A stretch of 64,000 bases of DNA from Actinomycetes bacterium. GTDB lineage: Bacteria; Actinomycetota; Thermoleophilia; BMS3ABIN01. The number at the start of each line of letters is the position of its first letter. The stretch's first letter is position 1. Shown here one piece after another: positions 18,532 to 27,867 of this stretch. The DNA lies in assembly GCA_021785935.1 (NCBI GenBank), contig JAJYOG010000005.1, positions 25,009 through 89,008 on the forward strand, given 5' to 3'. Below the pieces are notes generated by a model, which worked only from the letters and a program-made list of their open reading frames with translations, had not been told where the DNA came from and ran no database searches. The position numbers and the translations under genes were made by a program.

Positions 18532-18654
18532 CTATTTTTTCGTGACGGGCTTGAACGCGACCGGCTCTTTCGGCACGCTTATCGGCGCAACGCGTTGCCG
18601 CTCGTTACGATAAGGCGTGACGATGATCGAGGCGAAAAGCGGCAGGAGAATTCC
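18532..18654 (-). pseudogene. possible remnant of a membrane-protein gene 3' end
   Basis: On the minus strand an open frame ending at TAG 18534-18532, just before the ffh start, reads like the end of a permease: a short apolar helix (GILLPLFASIIV) followed by TPYRNERQRVAP and a Lys-rich tail. The frame stays open upstream to about 18750 but has no plausible start or helix pattern there. It may be a decayed gene or chance coding. The rest of 18655-18976 shows nothing I recognise. Confidence 0.3.
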
Positions 18655-18976
18655 GGCGCCGTGAAGACACCGGTGCGGGAGATGAGACACACCGATCGGC
18701 ACGTCCGAATTTAATTCGGAGGTTGTCCGGACATGGGTAATCCCAATTTAAAAACAATCTCACCGCTGCAATCCACTGTCCGCTTTTCGAACTCTCCGTA
18801 GTCACTATCCTCGGCAGGGAGCTTTTTGAAGCCGCGGCCTTCGGGCTCGCGTTGTCCCGGATCGCTCCCGGCACCTCTCAGGCGCGTCAATGTGCCTGTC
18901 AACAAGTCTTAATATTAGGAATTAGCAGAGTGAGTGTCAAGCCTAATGCCGCATGAAATGGGCGGAATTGCGTGAT

Positions 18977-19411
18977 TTAGCTAAAAGCCGAAGACTGAAA
19001 AAGGAGGTAAATGATGAATACAACGGCAATAATGATAATTCCAACGGCAATGATGATGTCGAGCGTGACCGAGGTCTCGCAGCGCCCCTGGCGGATCGCT
19101 TTGTCTATATACCAGAATCTTTTAGTCGCCATCCCTATGATAAAGGCTCCGGATATCATCAGTACAATGCCGGCGATGCCGGAATAATGGACGAAATTGA
19201 ACTGTTTTTGCGAAACCTCGGCTGAAATCGCTTCGAGGAAGGTACCGGCTTTTTCGACGACGAAGCCGAAGGCCAGCAGGGCGATACCGGTTCTGATCCA
19301 GGCCAGAAACGTGCGTTCGTTCGCCAGTTGTGTGGTCAGGCGGCTGTACTTGGCCGATCCTGGCTGCCCCACCGGCGGCAAATCACAGCTTTCATCTGAC
19401 TTTTTTACCAT
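18977..19411 (-). CDS. DUF202 (YidH-type) small membrane protein
   Basis: 144 residues. The DUF202 signature is clear: LANERTFLAWIRTGIALLAFGFVVEK for the first span, then two further spans (about 75-95 and 115-138). The family is of unknown function, typically three helices. The ATG at 19411 is chosen because GAGGAAAAGC precedes it; a longer frame would overlap ftsY. It is inserted between ftsY and ffh, which are adjacent in many genomes. Probably co-transcribed. Confidence 0.82.
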   Translation of the reverse strand: MVKKSDESCDLPPVGQPGSAKYSRLTTQLANERTFLAWIRTGIALLAFGFVVEKAGTFLEAISAEVSQKQFNFVHYSGIAGIVLMISGAFIIGMATKRFWYIDKAIRQGRCETSVTLDIIIAVGIIIIAVVFIIYLLFQSSAFS

Positions 19412-19424
19412 GCTTTTCCTCTGT

Positions 19425-20426
19425 TTACGCTTCAAGCAGCGCCGTGGCAAAATCAGCCGGGTCAAAGGGACGAAGGTCTTCCATCTGCTCTCCTACCCCT
19501 ACCAGCTTTATGGGTAACCCCAGTTCATGGGAAATGGCGACGGCGATGCCGCCCTTGGCGGTGCCGTCGAGCTTGGTCAGCACCGCGCCCGTCACCTCAA
19601 CCGCGGCGCCGAAAAGCTTTGCCTGGATAAGGCCGTTCTGGCCTGTGGTGGCGTCGACGGTAAGCAGGGTTTCATGCGGGCCGCCGGGAATCTGCTTGGC
19701 GATCACGCGTCTTATCTTTTTCAGCTCCTCCATCAAGGGTACCTGCGTGTGCAGCCGCCCGGCGGTGTCGACCAGGACCACATCGGCGCTACGCGAGCGG
19801 GCAGCCGAAATGGCGTCGAAAACCACCGCGCCGGGATCGCTGCCGTGCTTCTGGGCGATGACCGTGCAGTCCACGCGCCTCCCCCACTCCTGTAGCTGCT
19901 CGATGGCGGCGGCGCGGAAGGTATCGGCCGCGGCCAGGATGACACTCTTGCCCTCACGCCGCAGGTGCCAGGCAATTTTGCCGATGGTGGTAGTCTTGCC
20001 GGTGCCGTTTACGCCAACAACGAGGATGACGGATGGCTGATGGGATACGTCGATCTGGAAATCATTGCCGCCCACGAACATTTCCGAGATGGACTGCTCG
20101 AGGTAGGAATAAAACTGGTCCTTGCCAAGGATCTTACCGTCATTGGCGGCCTGCTCCATGCGCTCGACGATGGCAACGGTGCTGTTGACTCCGCAATCGG
20201 CAAAGATCAGGGTCTCTTCGAGGCGCTCCCAGAGATCAGCGTCGATCTTGTCGAACATGACCGCCGACAGGTGCTGCTGCATTGTCTGGCGGCTCTTGGA
20301 AAGACTTTCCTTAAAGCGCCTGAACCAGCCGCTCTTTTTTTCTTCCTCCTCTTCAGCCGCGGATTCGGCCGCGGTTTCGCCGGGGACGTCGACGCCCTTG
20401 AAAACTTCGTGCCAGGAACGGGTCAT
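19425..20426 (-). CDS. ftsY: signal recognition particle receptor FtsY
   Basis: 333 residues: a short acidic A region (Glu-rich near residues 19-30), then the N domain and a G domain with GVNGTGKTTTIGKIA, DTFRAAAIEQL, DTAGRLHTQ and TKLDGTAKGG. FtsY docks SRP-ribosome complexes at the membrane; the N-terminal acidic and basic stretch helps membrane binding. It starts 3 bases from the smc stop, so smc and ftsY are co-translated. Confidence 0.95.
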   Translation of the reverse strand: MTRSWHEVFKGVDVPGETAAESAAEEEEEKKSGWFRRFKESLSKSRQTMQQHLSAVMFDKIDADLWERLEETLIFADCGVNSTVAIVERMEQAANDGKILGKDQFYSYLEQSISEMFVGGNDFQIDVSHQPSVILVVGVNGTGKTTTIGKIAWHLRREGKSVILAAADTFRAAAIEQLQEWGRRVDCTVIAQKHGSDPGAVVFDAISAARSRSADVVLVDTAGRLHTQVPLMEELKKIRRVIAKQIPGGPHETLLTVDATTGQNGLIQAKLFGAAVEVTGAVLTKLDGTAKGGIAVAISHELGLPIKLVGVGEQMEDLRPFDPADFATALLEA

Positions 20427-20429
20427 GAA

Positions 20430-23400
20430 CTAACCGGCGATGGCGGTGGCTTCGACGTCGCGCTCGATGGACGAGGAGCCGGCGACTGTTTCCGATTCTG
20501 TTGCGGGAACGGCAGTTTCGTGCGATTCGCCCGCTTCAACTGCGGAATCGGCAGTTTCTTGTGTATCCGCCGCGGGCATCCGCCTCGAAAGAACTTTCGA
20601 GGTGCCGTCGGCGCTCATGCTGACGCCGTAGAGCACGTCGGCGACTTCCATCGTGCGCTTCTGATGCGTGATCACAATGAACTGCGTCCGGTTCTGGTAG
20701 CGCCTGAGCATGGTCAGCAGCCTGTCGATGTTGAGATCGTCCAGTGCGGCCTCGACCTCATCAAGGATGTAGAACGGCGCCGGCCGGGCCAGGAAGATCG
20801 CAAAAAGAAAGGCGATGGCAACCAGCGAGCGTTCGCCGCCCGAAAGAAGGGAAAGGCTGCGCAGCGCCTTGCGGGCCGGCTTCACCGAGATTTCAATGCC
20901 GCGGCGGTCGCCGATTGAGTTTGCCGCTTCTCCAGCTTCGGCCTCGGCTTCCTCGCCAGGCTCCCCGTCCTCGTCGACAGCGGCGGTTTCAGTCTCCACC
21001 AACGTCAGGCGGCCTTCGCCGCCCGGGAAAAGCGTTCCGACAACATCGGAAAAGTGCTGCCGCACTGCTGCGAATGTCGCCGCGAAACTGGTCTCGATGC
21101 GATCGGTCAACTCCTTGATCAGGCCGGTGAGCTCATCCAGGCTCTTCTCCAGATCGGCGCGCTGCTCGGTGAGGAAGGTCTGGCGTTCTAACGCCTCCTC
21201 ATATTCCTGCTGCGCCAGTGGATTCACCGGGCCGATAAGCTCACGACGGCGCTCAAGCCGTTCGATCTGCTCCTCAAAGATTTCAAGCTCAGAGACTGGA
21301 ACCGGCTCCAGCTCGGTTAGACCGGCGTCAGGATAGTGCTCCTGGAGAGCAGTCAGCCTCGAAGCCTGCTCCTCAACCTGATCCCGGAGACGGGTGACGC
21401 TGACTTCACGCTCGGTAGAGGCGTCGCTGGCGCGGCTAAGCTCCTGCTGCAGCCCGGCCTCTGCGGTTGATAGCTCGCGCAGCCCGGTAGAATGCAGGTT
21501 GCTCTGCTCTTCCCCTTCCTTGAGCTGCGCTTCCAGGCCAGCAGCCATCCGCTCAAAAATTGTCGCTAGCCTCTCGATGCTCGAAAGCAGCGCCGCACAT
21601 GCCGGCTCGAGTTTGCGATAGGCGGCCAGCTGCCTCGTATTGCCGGACTGATCACGGCGAATTCGCTCCAGCGCCGGGCCGATGCGGTCGATCGCCTGCA
21701 CGGCCACCTGTTCGCGCTCGCGGTACCTCGCAACGGTTATCTGCAGCTCCGTAACCTTCTCGTAAAGATCGTGACGGCGCTTTGCCAGCGCTTCGTCATC
21801 TTCCTCAGGCGCAGATCCAGAAACGACTCCGGCATCGGCTAGCGCCTGCTCGGTCTCCTCCAGACGCTGTCGCGCTTCGCTAATTTCCTCATCAATTTTT
21901 TGATCCTCGGCCACCAGGTGTTCGCGAGAAGCTTCCTTGATCTCGACTTCCTGGGCCAGCACCCGGCGCTTACGCTCGATGCCGGCAAGTGCGCCTTCAG
22001 CCTCGCGCATCTCGTCGAGAATACCACGGGCTTCCATCTCGGCGTCGGTGTGCCGCCGGTCGGCGTTGGCCAGCTCCATGACAATCCGCTCGAGCTGCGT
22101 CTCGAGTTCGGCGCGCCTGCCTTCAGCCTCTTCGCGCTCCGCTTCAAGGTTATGTCGCTCGTTGCGCTGCCTGAGAACCACCGATGAAGGCGGATCGGCC
22201 TTGTAGCTGAGAAGCCCACGGCCGGAATGATAGACAACGCCGTCACGGGTGACCAGAGTTCCAGAACCACCGGCGCTTCCGTCCACATTCATGCCGGAAC
22301 CGCCTTGAAAGCCCGCTATGTCGTCTACAACCCGTACACCTGCCAGGAGGCCCGCAATGCGGCTCTGCTGGCCTCCTGAAACCTTAACATGGTCAATGAG
22401 GTAATCCTCGCCCTCGTTGCGGACATGCGAATCTTTGTTTTCCCGGGGAAGCAGGAACTCGACGCTGCCAAGCTTGGCCGTACGGGCCTGGGAAAGAAGC
22501 TCCCCGGCCTGGCCGATGCCGTCCACCGCCAGGGCAAAGAGCATGCCGCCCAGAACCGCGGACACAGCCTGTTCGTAACCGCTTTCCACATCTATCAGCT
22601 CGACCAGTGCCTTGACGTCGTGATCGATGGCGATCTTCTTGGCGGCGGCCGGCAGCGCGGCACGGTCGCGGTCGCTGTCACCGATAAAAGTAAGCCGCGC
22701 CTTGGCTATCTGGAGATCCTCGCCTACGCGGCGAAGGTCCGATCTGATTTCCTGCCGCTTGGCTTCGAGCTCGGCGCGGTGCTTGATCAGATCCTTGAGT
22801 TTTGACTCGGCGGCCTCGGAACGCTCACGCCAGGAACCGAGTTTTTCTTCATCCAAACCAGTCTGCTGGTCAAGCTCCGCAAGCTCGCGCCTGTGGGCAG
22901 CGGTTTGCTGGATCGCGCGCTCGATGGAAGCGGCAAGCCTCTGCTTGCGCTGACTAAGATATTCGGACTGATGGGTATAGCGTTCGCGCAGAGCGGCCAG
23001 CTCTCCAACCTTGCGCGTCTTTTCCTCACTGGCCTCGCGGCGGCGGTTCATCTCAGACTCGGCGGCCTCAAGCTCCCGCTTGCCGGAGGCAAGCCCGGCT
23101 TCAATTGCTGTGAGGCGGGTAGCGTCGCGCTCGTGCTCGGCAATGGTTCTCTCGAGTTCGGCTTCAGTCCGCTCGGCCTGGCCCTTGAGATTTTCAATTC
23201 TGGCCTCGGCGCGCCGCGCAACCTGTGCCAGCATATCCCGGCGCTCGGCCATGGCCGAGCGCCGGTTGCCCAGGGAATCCTTCTGGGACTTTAAACTGTA
23301 ATAGCGGGCGGCCAGTTGCTTGTGCTCATGGAGAGACGCTGATAACAGCTCTTCAGAGAGGCGGCGCTCTTCGGCCGTCGCCGCCAGTTCCTGCTCCAGC

Positions 23401-24170
23401 TCACCGCGCCGGAAGCCGGCTTCACGGGAGGCCTTTTCCGCGGCCTCCAACTCGGCGGTTAAAACTTTCAGCCGCCCCTTGATCAGTTGCGTCTGCGCGG
23501 TGGCGATCTGCCTGTCGAGTTTGGATCCTCGTTCGGCCGCCGTTGCCTGCCTCTTCAGTGGACGCAGGTTGGTCTTGACCTCTTCCTCGACGTCCGCGAG
23601 CCGTTCCAGGTTGCGCCTGACCGCGGCCAGCTTGTGCTCCGCGCGGCGGCGGCGCTTCTTGAACTTGCCCAGCCCCGCGGCTTCCTCGATATGGGAGCGC
23701 CTGTTAATCGGCTTGCTCTCGAGGATGGAATCCACCTTGCCCTGACTGACGATCGAATGGCCGTCTCTTCCGAGTCCGGCGTCGGAGAGCAACTCGGTAA
23801 CATCAATGAGCCTGCAGGCGGAGCGGTTGATGAAATATTGTCCTTCGCCGTCGCGATAGAGGCGGCGCGATACAGTCACTTCGGAAAACTCAATCGGCAG
23901 CAACCCCCGGGAATTGTCGAGCGTGATCTCGACCTCGGACATCCCCGCTGGGGCCATCTTGTCGCTGCCGGAAAAGATTACGTCCTGCATGGTGGCGCCG
24001 CGTACAGCCGACGGGCTCTGCTCGCCCATAGCCCAGACGACCGCATCAGAGATGTTGCTCTTGCCGCTGCCGTTAGGACCGACCACCACGGTGATGCCAG
24101 GCTGGAATCCAAACTCCACCGGGCGCGCAAAGGACTTGAAGCCCCGGGCTTTTATCGACTTGAGAAACAT
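20430..24170 (-). CDS. smc: chromosome partition protein SMC
   Basis: 1246 residues: N-terminal ATPase head with Walker A GPNGSGKSN, a long coiled coil (about 170-500), a hinge near 510-640, a second coiled coil (about 670-1010), and the C-terminal head with signature LSGGERSLVAIAFLFAI and Walker B FYILDEVEAAL. It ends in an acidic/Ser/Thr tail. SMC with ScpAB compacts and separates chromosomes. AAAGGAG precedes the ATG. A terminator lies between it and rnc, so smc may have its own promoter. Confidence 0.95.
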   Translation of the reverse strand: MFLKSIKARGFKSFARPVEFGFQPGITVVVGPNGSGKSNISDAVVWAMGEQSPSAVRGATMQDVIFSGSDKMAPAGMSEVEITLDNSRGLLPIEFSEVTVSRRLYRDGEGQYFINRSACRLIDVTELLSDAGLGRDGHSIVSQGKVDSILESKPINRRSHIEEAAGLGKFKKRRRRAEHKLAAVRRNLERLADVEEEVKTNLRPLKRQATAAERGSKLDRQIATAQTQLIKGRLKVLTAELEAAEKASREAGFRRGELEQELAATAEERRLSEELLSASLHEHKQLAARYYSLKSQKDSLGNRRSAMAERRDMLAQVARRAEARIENLKGQAERTEAELERTIAEHERDATRLTAIEAGLASGKRELEAAESEMNRRREASEEKTRKVGELAALRERYTHQSEYLSQRKQRLAASIERAIQQTAAHRRELAELDQQTGLDEEKLGSWRERSEAAESKLKDLIKHRAELEAKRQEIRSDLRRVGEDLQIAKARLTFIGDSDRDRAALPAAAKKIAIDHDVKALVELIDVESGYEQAVSAVLGGMLFALAVDGIGQAGELLSQARTAKLGSVEFLLPRENKDSHVRNEGEDYLIDHVKVSGGQQSRIAGLLAGVRVVDDIAGFQGGSGMNVDGSAGGSGTLVTRDGVVYHSGRGLLSYKADPPSSVVLRQRNERHNLEAEREEAEGRRAELETQLERIVMELANADRRHTDAEMEARGILDEMREAEGALAGIERKRRVLAQEVEIKEASREHLVAEDQKIDEEISEARQRLEETEQALADAGVVSGSAPEEDDEALAKRRHDLYEKVTELQITVARYREREQVAVQAIDRIGPALERIRRDQSGNTRQLAAYRKLEPACAALLSSIERLATIFERMAAGLEAQLKEGEEQSNLHSTGLRELSTAEAGLQQELSRASDASTEREVSVTRLRDQVEEQASRLTALQEHYPDAGLTELEPVPVSELEIFEEQIERLERRRELIGPVNPLAQQEYEEALERQTFLTEQRADLEKSLDELTGLIKELTDRIETSFAATFAAVRQHFSDVVGTLFPGGEGRLTLVETETAAVDEDGEPGEEAEAEAGEAANSIGDRRGIEISVKPARKALRSLSLLSGGERSLVAIAFLFAIFLARPAPFYILDEVEAALDDLNIDRLLTMLRRYQNRTQFIVITHQKRTMEVADVLYGVSMSADGTSKVLSRRMPAADTQETADSAVEAGESHETAVPATESETVAGSSSIERDVEATAIAG

Positions 24171-24215
24171 TTAACTCCTTTCCGGCTGCCTGTTACGCTT
24201 ACCTTATCCCCATAC

Positions 24216-24247
24216 AAAAAGAGCCCGCAACCGGTGAGGCTGCGGGC
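24216..24247 (-). terminator. intrinsic terminator between rnc and smc
   Basis: On the minus strand GCCCGCA (24247-24241) pairs with TGCGGGC (24229-24223), with an 11-base loop, followed by TCTTTTT. It lies 8 bases after the rnc stop codon and should end the plsX-acpP-rnc transcript before smc, at least in part. Confidence 0.75.
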
Positions 24248-24254
24248 GGCGGGG

Positions 24255-24938
24255 TCAGGAAGAAGCTTCCTTGCGTTCCCGCAGTACATTCAATGCCTCT
24301 TTCGCCGCCTCCTGCTGGGATACCTTCTTGGTCTTACCGCGCCCCCGTCCGAGGATCTCGCCATCGAGCGCCACCTCTGACGTGAACAGACGCGCGTGCG
24401 GCGGACCTTCGGCTTCCACCACTTCATAGGTAACCTCGTGGCCGGTCTTGGCCACTTCCTCCTGGAGGACAGTCTTGTAATCGACGTGTTCACTGGCGGC
24501 GTAGACGATGTGCTCATCGAACGCATCAACGACAGCGTCAATGATTTTTCCCAGGCCCATCTGCAGATAGAGAGCGCCGATGAGAGCTTCGACGACGGCC
24601 GCCAGGACATTGGCGTTTTCCGCCAGCTGGACGGCGTTGGCGGCTTCAGCTTCTTCCGCCGAACGCACCAGGCGCTCGGAGAGATTCAGCGCCAGTCCTA
24701 CCTTGGCGCAGGTGTAGCGGCTGACGACGTAGGCGCGCACCTTGGCCAGCTCGCCTTCGTTGTAATGAGGATAGCGGGAATAGATCTCGGTGCTGATGCA
24801 TATCCCCAATACACTGTCGCCTAAAAATTCGAGTCGTTCGTAGGAAAGTGTCCTCTCGGACACCCAGGAGGAGTGTGTGAACACCTGCCGGGCCAGTTCC
24901 GGCCGCAGCTGCTCAGCTAGTTGGGCAAGGGTTGCCAC
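24255..24938 (-). CDS. rnc: ribonuclease III
   Basis: 227 residues. The RNase III domain has the catalytic signature ERLEFLGDSVLG; the C-terminal double-stranded RNA-binding domain spans about 150-222 with GRGKTKKVSQQEAAKEAL. It processes rRNA precursors and cuts double-stranded mRNA regions. It lies after acpP and before smc, as in many Gram-positives. Confidence 0.94.
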   Translation of the reverse strand: MATLAQLAEQLRPELARQVFTHSSWVSERTLSYERLEFLGDSVLGICISTEIYSRYPHYNEGELAKVRAYVVSRYTCAKVGLALNLSERLVRSAEEAEAANAVQLAENANVLAAVVEALIGALYLQMGLGKIIDAVVDAFDEHIVYAASEHVDYKTVLQEEVAKTGHEVTYEVVEAEGPPHARLFTSEVALDGEILGRGRGKTKKVSQQEAAKEALNVLRERKEASS

Positions 24939-24952
24939 CAGTAACGTTACCT

Positions 24953-25192
24953 CTAGGAGTGGGCTGTGACAAACTCCACTGCGTCTTTGACAGTTAGTAT
25001 TTTTTGTGCTTCCTCGTCGGAAATCTTGACGCCGAACTTGTCTTCCATCTCCATGATCAACTCGACCAGATCGAGGGAATCCGCATCGAGATTATCCTGA
25101 AAGGAAGCTTCCATGGTCACATCCTCTTCGTCAACTCCGAGCTGTTCAACCAGCATTGCCTTGATCTGGGCAAAAACTTCCTCTTGGGTCAT
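24953..25192 (-). CDS. acpP: acyl carrier protein
   Basis: 79 residues, acidic, with the phosphopantetheine site [12 protein letters not shown], whose Ser carries the prosthetic group. It holds growing fatty acyl chains during synthesis and gives them to PlsX. It is separated from plsX by 101 bases. The fabD, fabG or fabH genes that often sit here are absent. Confidence 0.95.
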   Translation of the reverse strand: MTQEEVFAQIKAMLVEQLGVDEEDVTMEASFQDNLDADSLDLVELIMEMEDKFGVKISDEEAQKILTVKDAVEFVTAHS

Positions 25193-25293
25193 GCAACAAC
25201 CTCCGTGGTTTCATTTAAGGCAGGGTAATTCATTCGAGTGAATCTACCACGATAGGCCGCAATTTTCAAAAGGGGCCTGAAGCCCGGCGGCGC

Positions 25294-26328
25294 CTAAACG
25301 GGCTGCAGCTCTTTTATCCGCTCCTCCAGCTTGCCGATCAGCTTTTGCTCCGCGGCCCGGGCCGCATACTTCAGGGCGCTGGCGATAGCCTTGCGGCTGG
25401 AGTTGCCGTGGCAGACAACCGCCAGCCCGCGCACCCCCAGGAGGTAGGCGCCTCCGAATTCCTCGGTGTCGATACTCTTCTTGAACTCCATGAGTTCCTT
25501 CTTGACCAGGAGCCCGCCAATTCTTGCCTTGAGGCTGCTGTTGGCCGCTTTTTTGACCTCTTCGACAATCAGGGACGAAGTGCTTTCCATCAGCTTGAGG
25601 CAGACATTGCCGGTGAAACCATCCGTGACGACAACATCGACCACGTTCCTGAGAATATCCCGGCCCTCGACATTGCCATAAAAGTTAAGATGGGGCGAAT
25701 CGGCCATGAGGCCGTGCGTCTCCAGAACCAGGTCGTTGCCCTTGATGGATTCCTCACCGATTGATACCAGCCCCACGGATGGGTTGGTGACTTCGAGGAC
25801 ATCCTGCGCAAAAATGCTCGCCATGTGGGCAAATTCAAGCAGATGGATGGGCCGAACCTCGGAATTGGCGCCTACGTCGATAAACAGGGTGGGCTTGCCC
25901 GGAGTCGGCAGGACAGCGCAGAGGCCCGGCCGTTTCAATCCCTTGATCCGCTTGAGATTGAACATGGCAGCCGCCAGCATGGCACCGGTGTTTCCAGCCG
26001 AGACCACGCCATCGGCACGGCCTTCGGCGACCTCGCGGCAGGCGATGACCATGGAAGAATTGGTCTTGGCCCTGACGGCCTTCACCGCATCCTCATTAAA
26101 GCTGATGACCTCGGGCGCTTCGACGATATCGAGATATTTCGCCGATGAGGAACCGGCCTCGGCCAGACATCGTTCGATCTCGGCCCGGCGACCGGTGAGG
26201 GTGACTTTAAGCGAAGGGCTGGCGACTGCAGCCGCACCCAGGACGATTTCGTCGGGCGCGTAGTCCCCGCCCATCGCATCAAGGGCGATAACAGTCGTGG
26301 CGCCGGTTTTTGATTCATAAGGAGTCAT
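25294..26328 (-). CDS. plsX: phosphate acyltransferase PlsX
   Basis: 344 residues. Recognised by TVIALDAMGGDYAPDEIVLGA at the start, ANSEVRPIHLLEFA, and DVVVTDGFTGNVCLK. PlsX turns acyl-ACP plus phosphate into acyl-phosphate, the first step of phospholipid synthesis in the PlsX/PlsY route. An A/T-rich region with TATAAT on both strands (26379-26386) lies upstream and may serve both this gene and the divergent small gene. Confidence 0.93.
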   Translation of the reverse strand: MTPYESKTGATTVIALDAMGGDYAPDEIVLGAAAVASPSLKVTLTGRRAEIERCLAEAGSSSAKYLDIVEAPEVISFNEDAVKAVRAKTNSSMVIACREVAEGRADGVVSAGNTGAMLAAAMFNLKRIKGLKRPGLCAVLPTPGKPTLFIDVGANSEVRPIHLLEFAHMASIFAQDVLEVTNPSVGLVSIGEESIKGNDLVLETHGLMADSPHLNFYGNVEGRDILRNVVDVVVTDGFTGNVCLKLMESTSSLIVEEVKKAANSSLKARIGGLLVKKELMEFKKSIDTEEFGGAYLLGVRGLAVVCHGNSSRKAIASALKYAARAAEQKLIGKLEERIKELQPV

Positions 26329-26378
26329 AATTGGATGCGCTCTCGCAATTGACGCCGCAGCTTACTCCGACGGATTGA

Positions 26379-26386
26379 ATTATAAT
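26379..26386. promoter_or_regulatory. shared -10 region between plsX and a divergent small gene
   Basis: ATTATAAT contains TATAAT on both strands (plus 26381-26386, minus 26384-26379). Neither strand has a good -35 at 16-18 bases, so this is a weak call supported by position. Confidence 0.35.
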
Positions 26387-26441
26387 ATGATGCAGCCCGG
26401 GAAGCCGCATCAACCGATTTGCCTCAAAGGAGACGAAAAGT

Positions 26442-26579
26442 TTGCCCAGAATAGCTTACCTTATCATAACCGTCGCCTGCTTTATCACTGCGATTTCACT
26501 CTGGGTCTCCGGATACCATGGATATAGCGGGCTGATGGTGGCAATAGGCCTGGCGGCGTCGATCAACCTGAAGCGTTAG
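26442..26579 (+). CDS. 45-residue two-span membrane peptide, unknown function
   Basis: A TTG start with AAAGGAGACGAAAAG just upstream (SD AAAGGAG, 8 bases). The product has a short first helix (about 5-23), a Gly/Tyr-containing turn (SGYHGYSG) and a second short helix (about 30-42), ending in Lys-Arg. It is divergent from plsX. I recognise no family. Support is the strong ribosome site plus a sensible hairpin-membrane topology. Confidence 0.55.
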   Translation: MPRIAYLIITVACFITAISLWVSGYHGYSGLMVAIGLAASINLKR

Positions 26580-26628
26580 CGGAAAGTCCACCCGGTTCGA
26601 CGGCTAAAACGTGAACGCAGCCAGCAGT

Positions 26629-27867
26629 TTAGGAAACATAGGAAACGTACGTCCCTAGTCGATGGGTCAGTTCCTCGCGCAGGTTATCAAGGGAAAAGTG
26701 TTTGCGGCCAATCTCAAAATTGCGATCCGCCATCTCTTTCATCAGCGCCGGATACTCCATGATCTTCGACGCCCTGTCGACCGCCCGGTCATCCAGCGGC
26801 AGAAACTGGAAACCGTATTCCCTCAGCTCCTCGAGCACGGGATAATCGGCTACCAGCAAAGGCTTACGGTGAACCACTGACTCCAGCACCGGGTTACCAA
26901 AACCCTCGCGCGAGCTGGGAAAGGTCACCATGTCGCTGACAGCATAGGCATCGCGTACGTCGTAGCGTGAGCCGGCTCCAGGTTGGTTTCTGTGGCTGCC
27001 CAGCCAATTGGGAACATGCAAAACTTCAGCCTTGGAGCTGCGGCACATGCGTCCGAACTTGATGGCGTAGCCCTGCTCACAGGGCCCGGTGACGACCAGC
27101 CTCGCCGGTTTGCCGCTGGCCGCCACGAAATCCTCAACAAACCTGAGCGACAGGCCGATCCCTTTGCGCTCGATCGCGCGCGTTGGCTGCAGGAACATGA
27201 CTACATCCTTATCAATCCCCAGATCGGCCCGCAGAATAGCATTGAACTCGTCGAGCTTGCGCGGTTTCTCAAAATCGAAACAATTGTGGATACAGGTGGC
27301 GCTCACACCCGTACGATGGTAAAGCTCCTCGCGGCTGCGGCGATTGATGGTCACATGCCGCATCACTTCCATCCTGGGAGGAAAGTAACGCTCCAGCAGT
27401 TCCGCGAACAGACTTTGGCCAAGCTTTGGATCCTGCCAGTACAGGTCGTGATGAACAGCGATACAGGTGATATTCTCGCGCTCGAGAAAACCGTGAAGAG
27501 CTATGGTAAAGGGAAGATTGAGCGGCAGGGAAAAAACATTCTCAGCGACGATCAGGTCGGGTGCAATCCCTTCGAGGATGGGCGTCAACCGCCTATCCAA
27601 TGCCTCAGTCAGTATGCCCAGCTCGCGCTCGAGCACGTCCCGGTCCTGCCCCTGATCGAAGGCTTTATTCGAGAACGATTCTACCTGGGGATCAAGAAAA
27701 TTCAGTTCGCCGATTACGTGGTCGTACTCACCGGCATCCGGAATCTGACCTGCCACCCGGTGGATCTCGCATCCCCATTCCTGAAAAATGTCTATCCATT
27801 TTTCTGCTTCCGCGGACACGCCATCAAGCGCTCTAAGGCGAAATGAAACAAAGGCAACCTTGGTCAA
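26629..27867 (-). CDS. glycosyltransferase family 4 (GT-B fold)
   Basis: 412 residues. The C-terminal half has the GT4 nucleotide-sugar signature FPSSREGFGNPVLESVVHRK, with the EX7E pattern (E..E), plus VVMFLQPTRAIERKG at the start of the donor domain. The N-terminal MTKVAFVSFRL and AVHHDLYWQDP segments belong to the acceptor domain. The acceptor is unknown; an envelope glycan or compatible solute are options. The last residues (about GTYVSYVS) and stop codon are made by a motif that may be a dispersed repeat (26632-26655). A terminator lies upstream of it, so it is a separate unit. Confidence 0.85.
   Translation of the reverse strand: MTKVAFVSFRLRALDGVSAEAEKWIDIFQEWGCEIHRVAGQIPDAGEYDHVIGELNFLDPQVESFSNKAFDQGQDRDVLERELGILTEALDRRLTPILEGIAPDLIVAENVFSLPLNLPFTIALHGFLERENITCIAVHHDLYWQDPKLGQSLFAELLERYFPPRMEVMRHVTINRRSREELYHRTGVSATCIHNCFDFEKPRKLDEFNAILRADLGIDKDVVMFLQPTRAIERKGIGLSLRFVEDFVAASGKPARLVVTGPCEQGYAIKFGRMCRSSKAEVLHVPNWLGSHRNQPGAGSRYDVRDAYAVSDMVTFPSSREGFGNPVLESVVHRKPLLVADYPVLEELREYGFQFLPLDDRAVDRASKIMEYPALMKEMADRNFEIGRKHFSLDNLREELTHRLGTYVSYVS
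26632..26655. repeat. GGGACGTACGTTTCC motif, possible dispersed repeat
   Basis: The minus strand reads GGGACGTACGTTTCC (26655-26641), then TATGTTTCC. It contains the palindrome ACGTACGT and repeats GTTTCC. It encodes the last codons of the GT4 gene. Such a motif looks like a small interspersed element; I cannot confirm copies elsewhere. Confidence 0.4.

Noticed and set aside
18605..18874. Minus-strand frame of 89 residues before ffh
   Set aside because: No ribosome site, no domain, and a different frame in the same place reads better as a gene end.
19011..19187. Plus-strand frame with an excellent AAAAAGGAGGT ribosome site
   Set aside because: It is the antisense of the DUF202 gene; the site is made by that gene's last codons. 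Composition (many Met and Ile) fits no protein.
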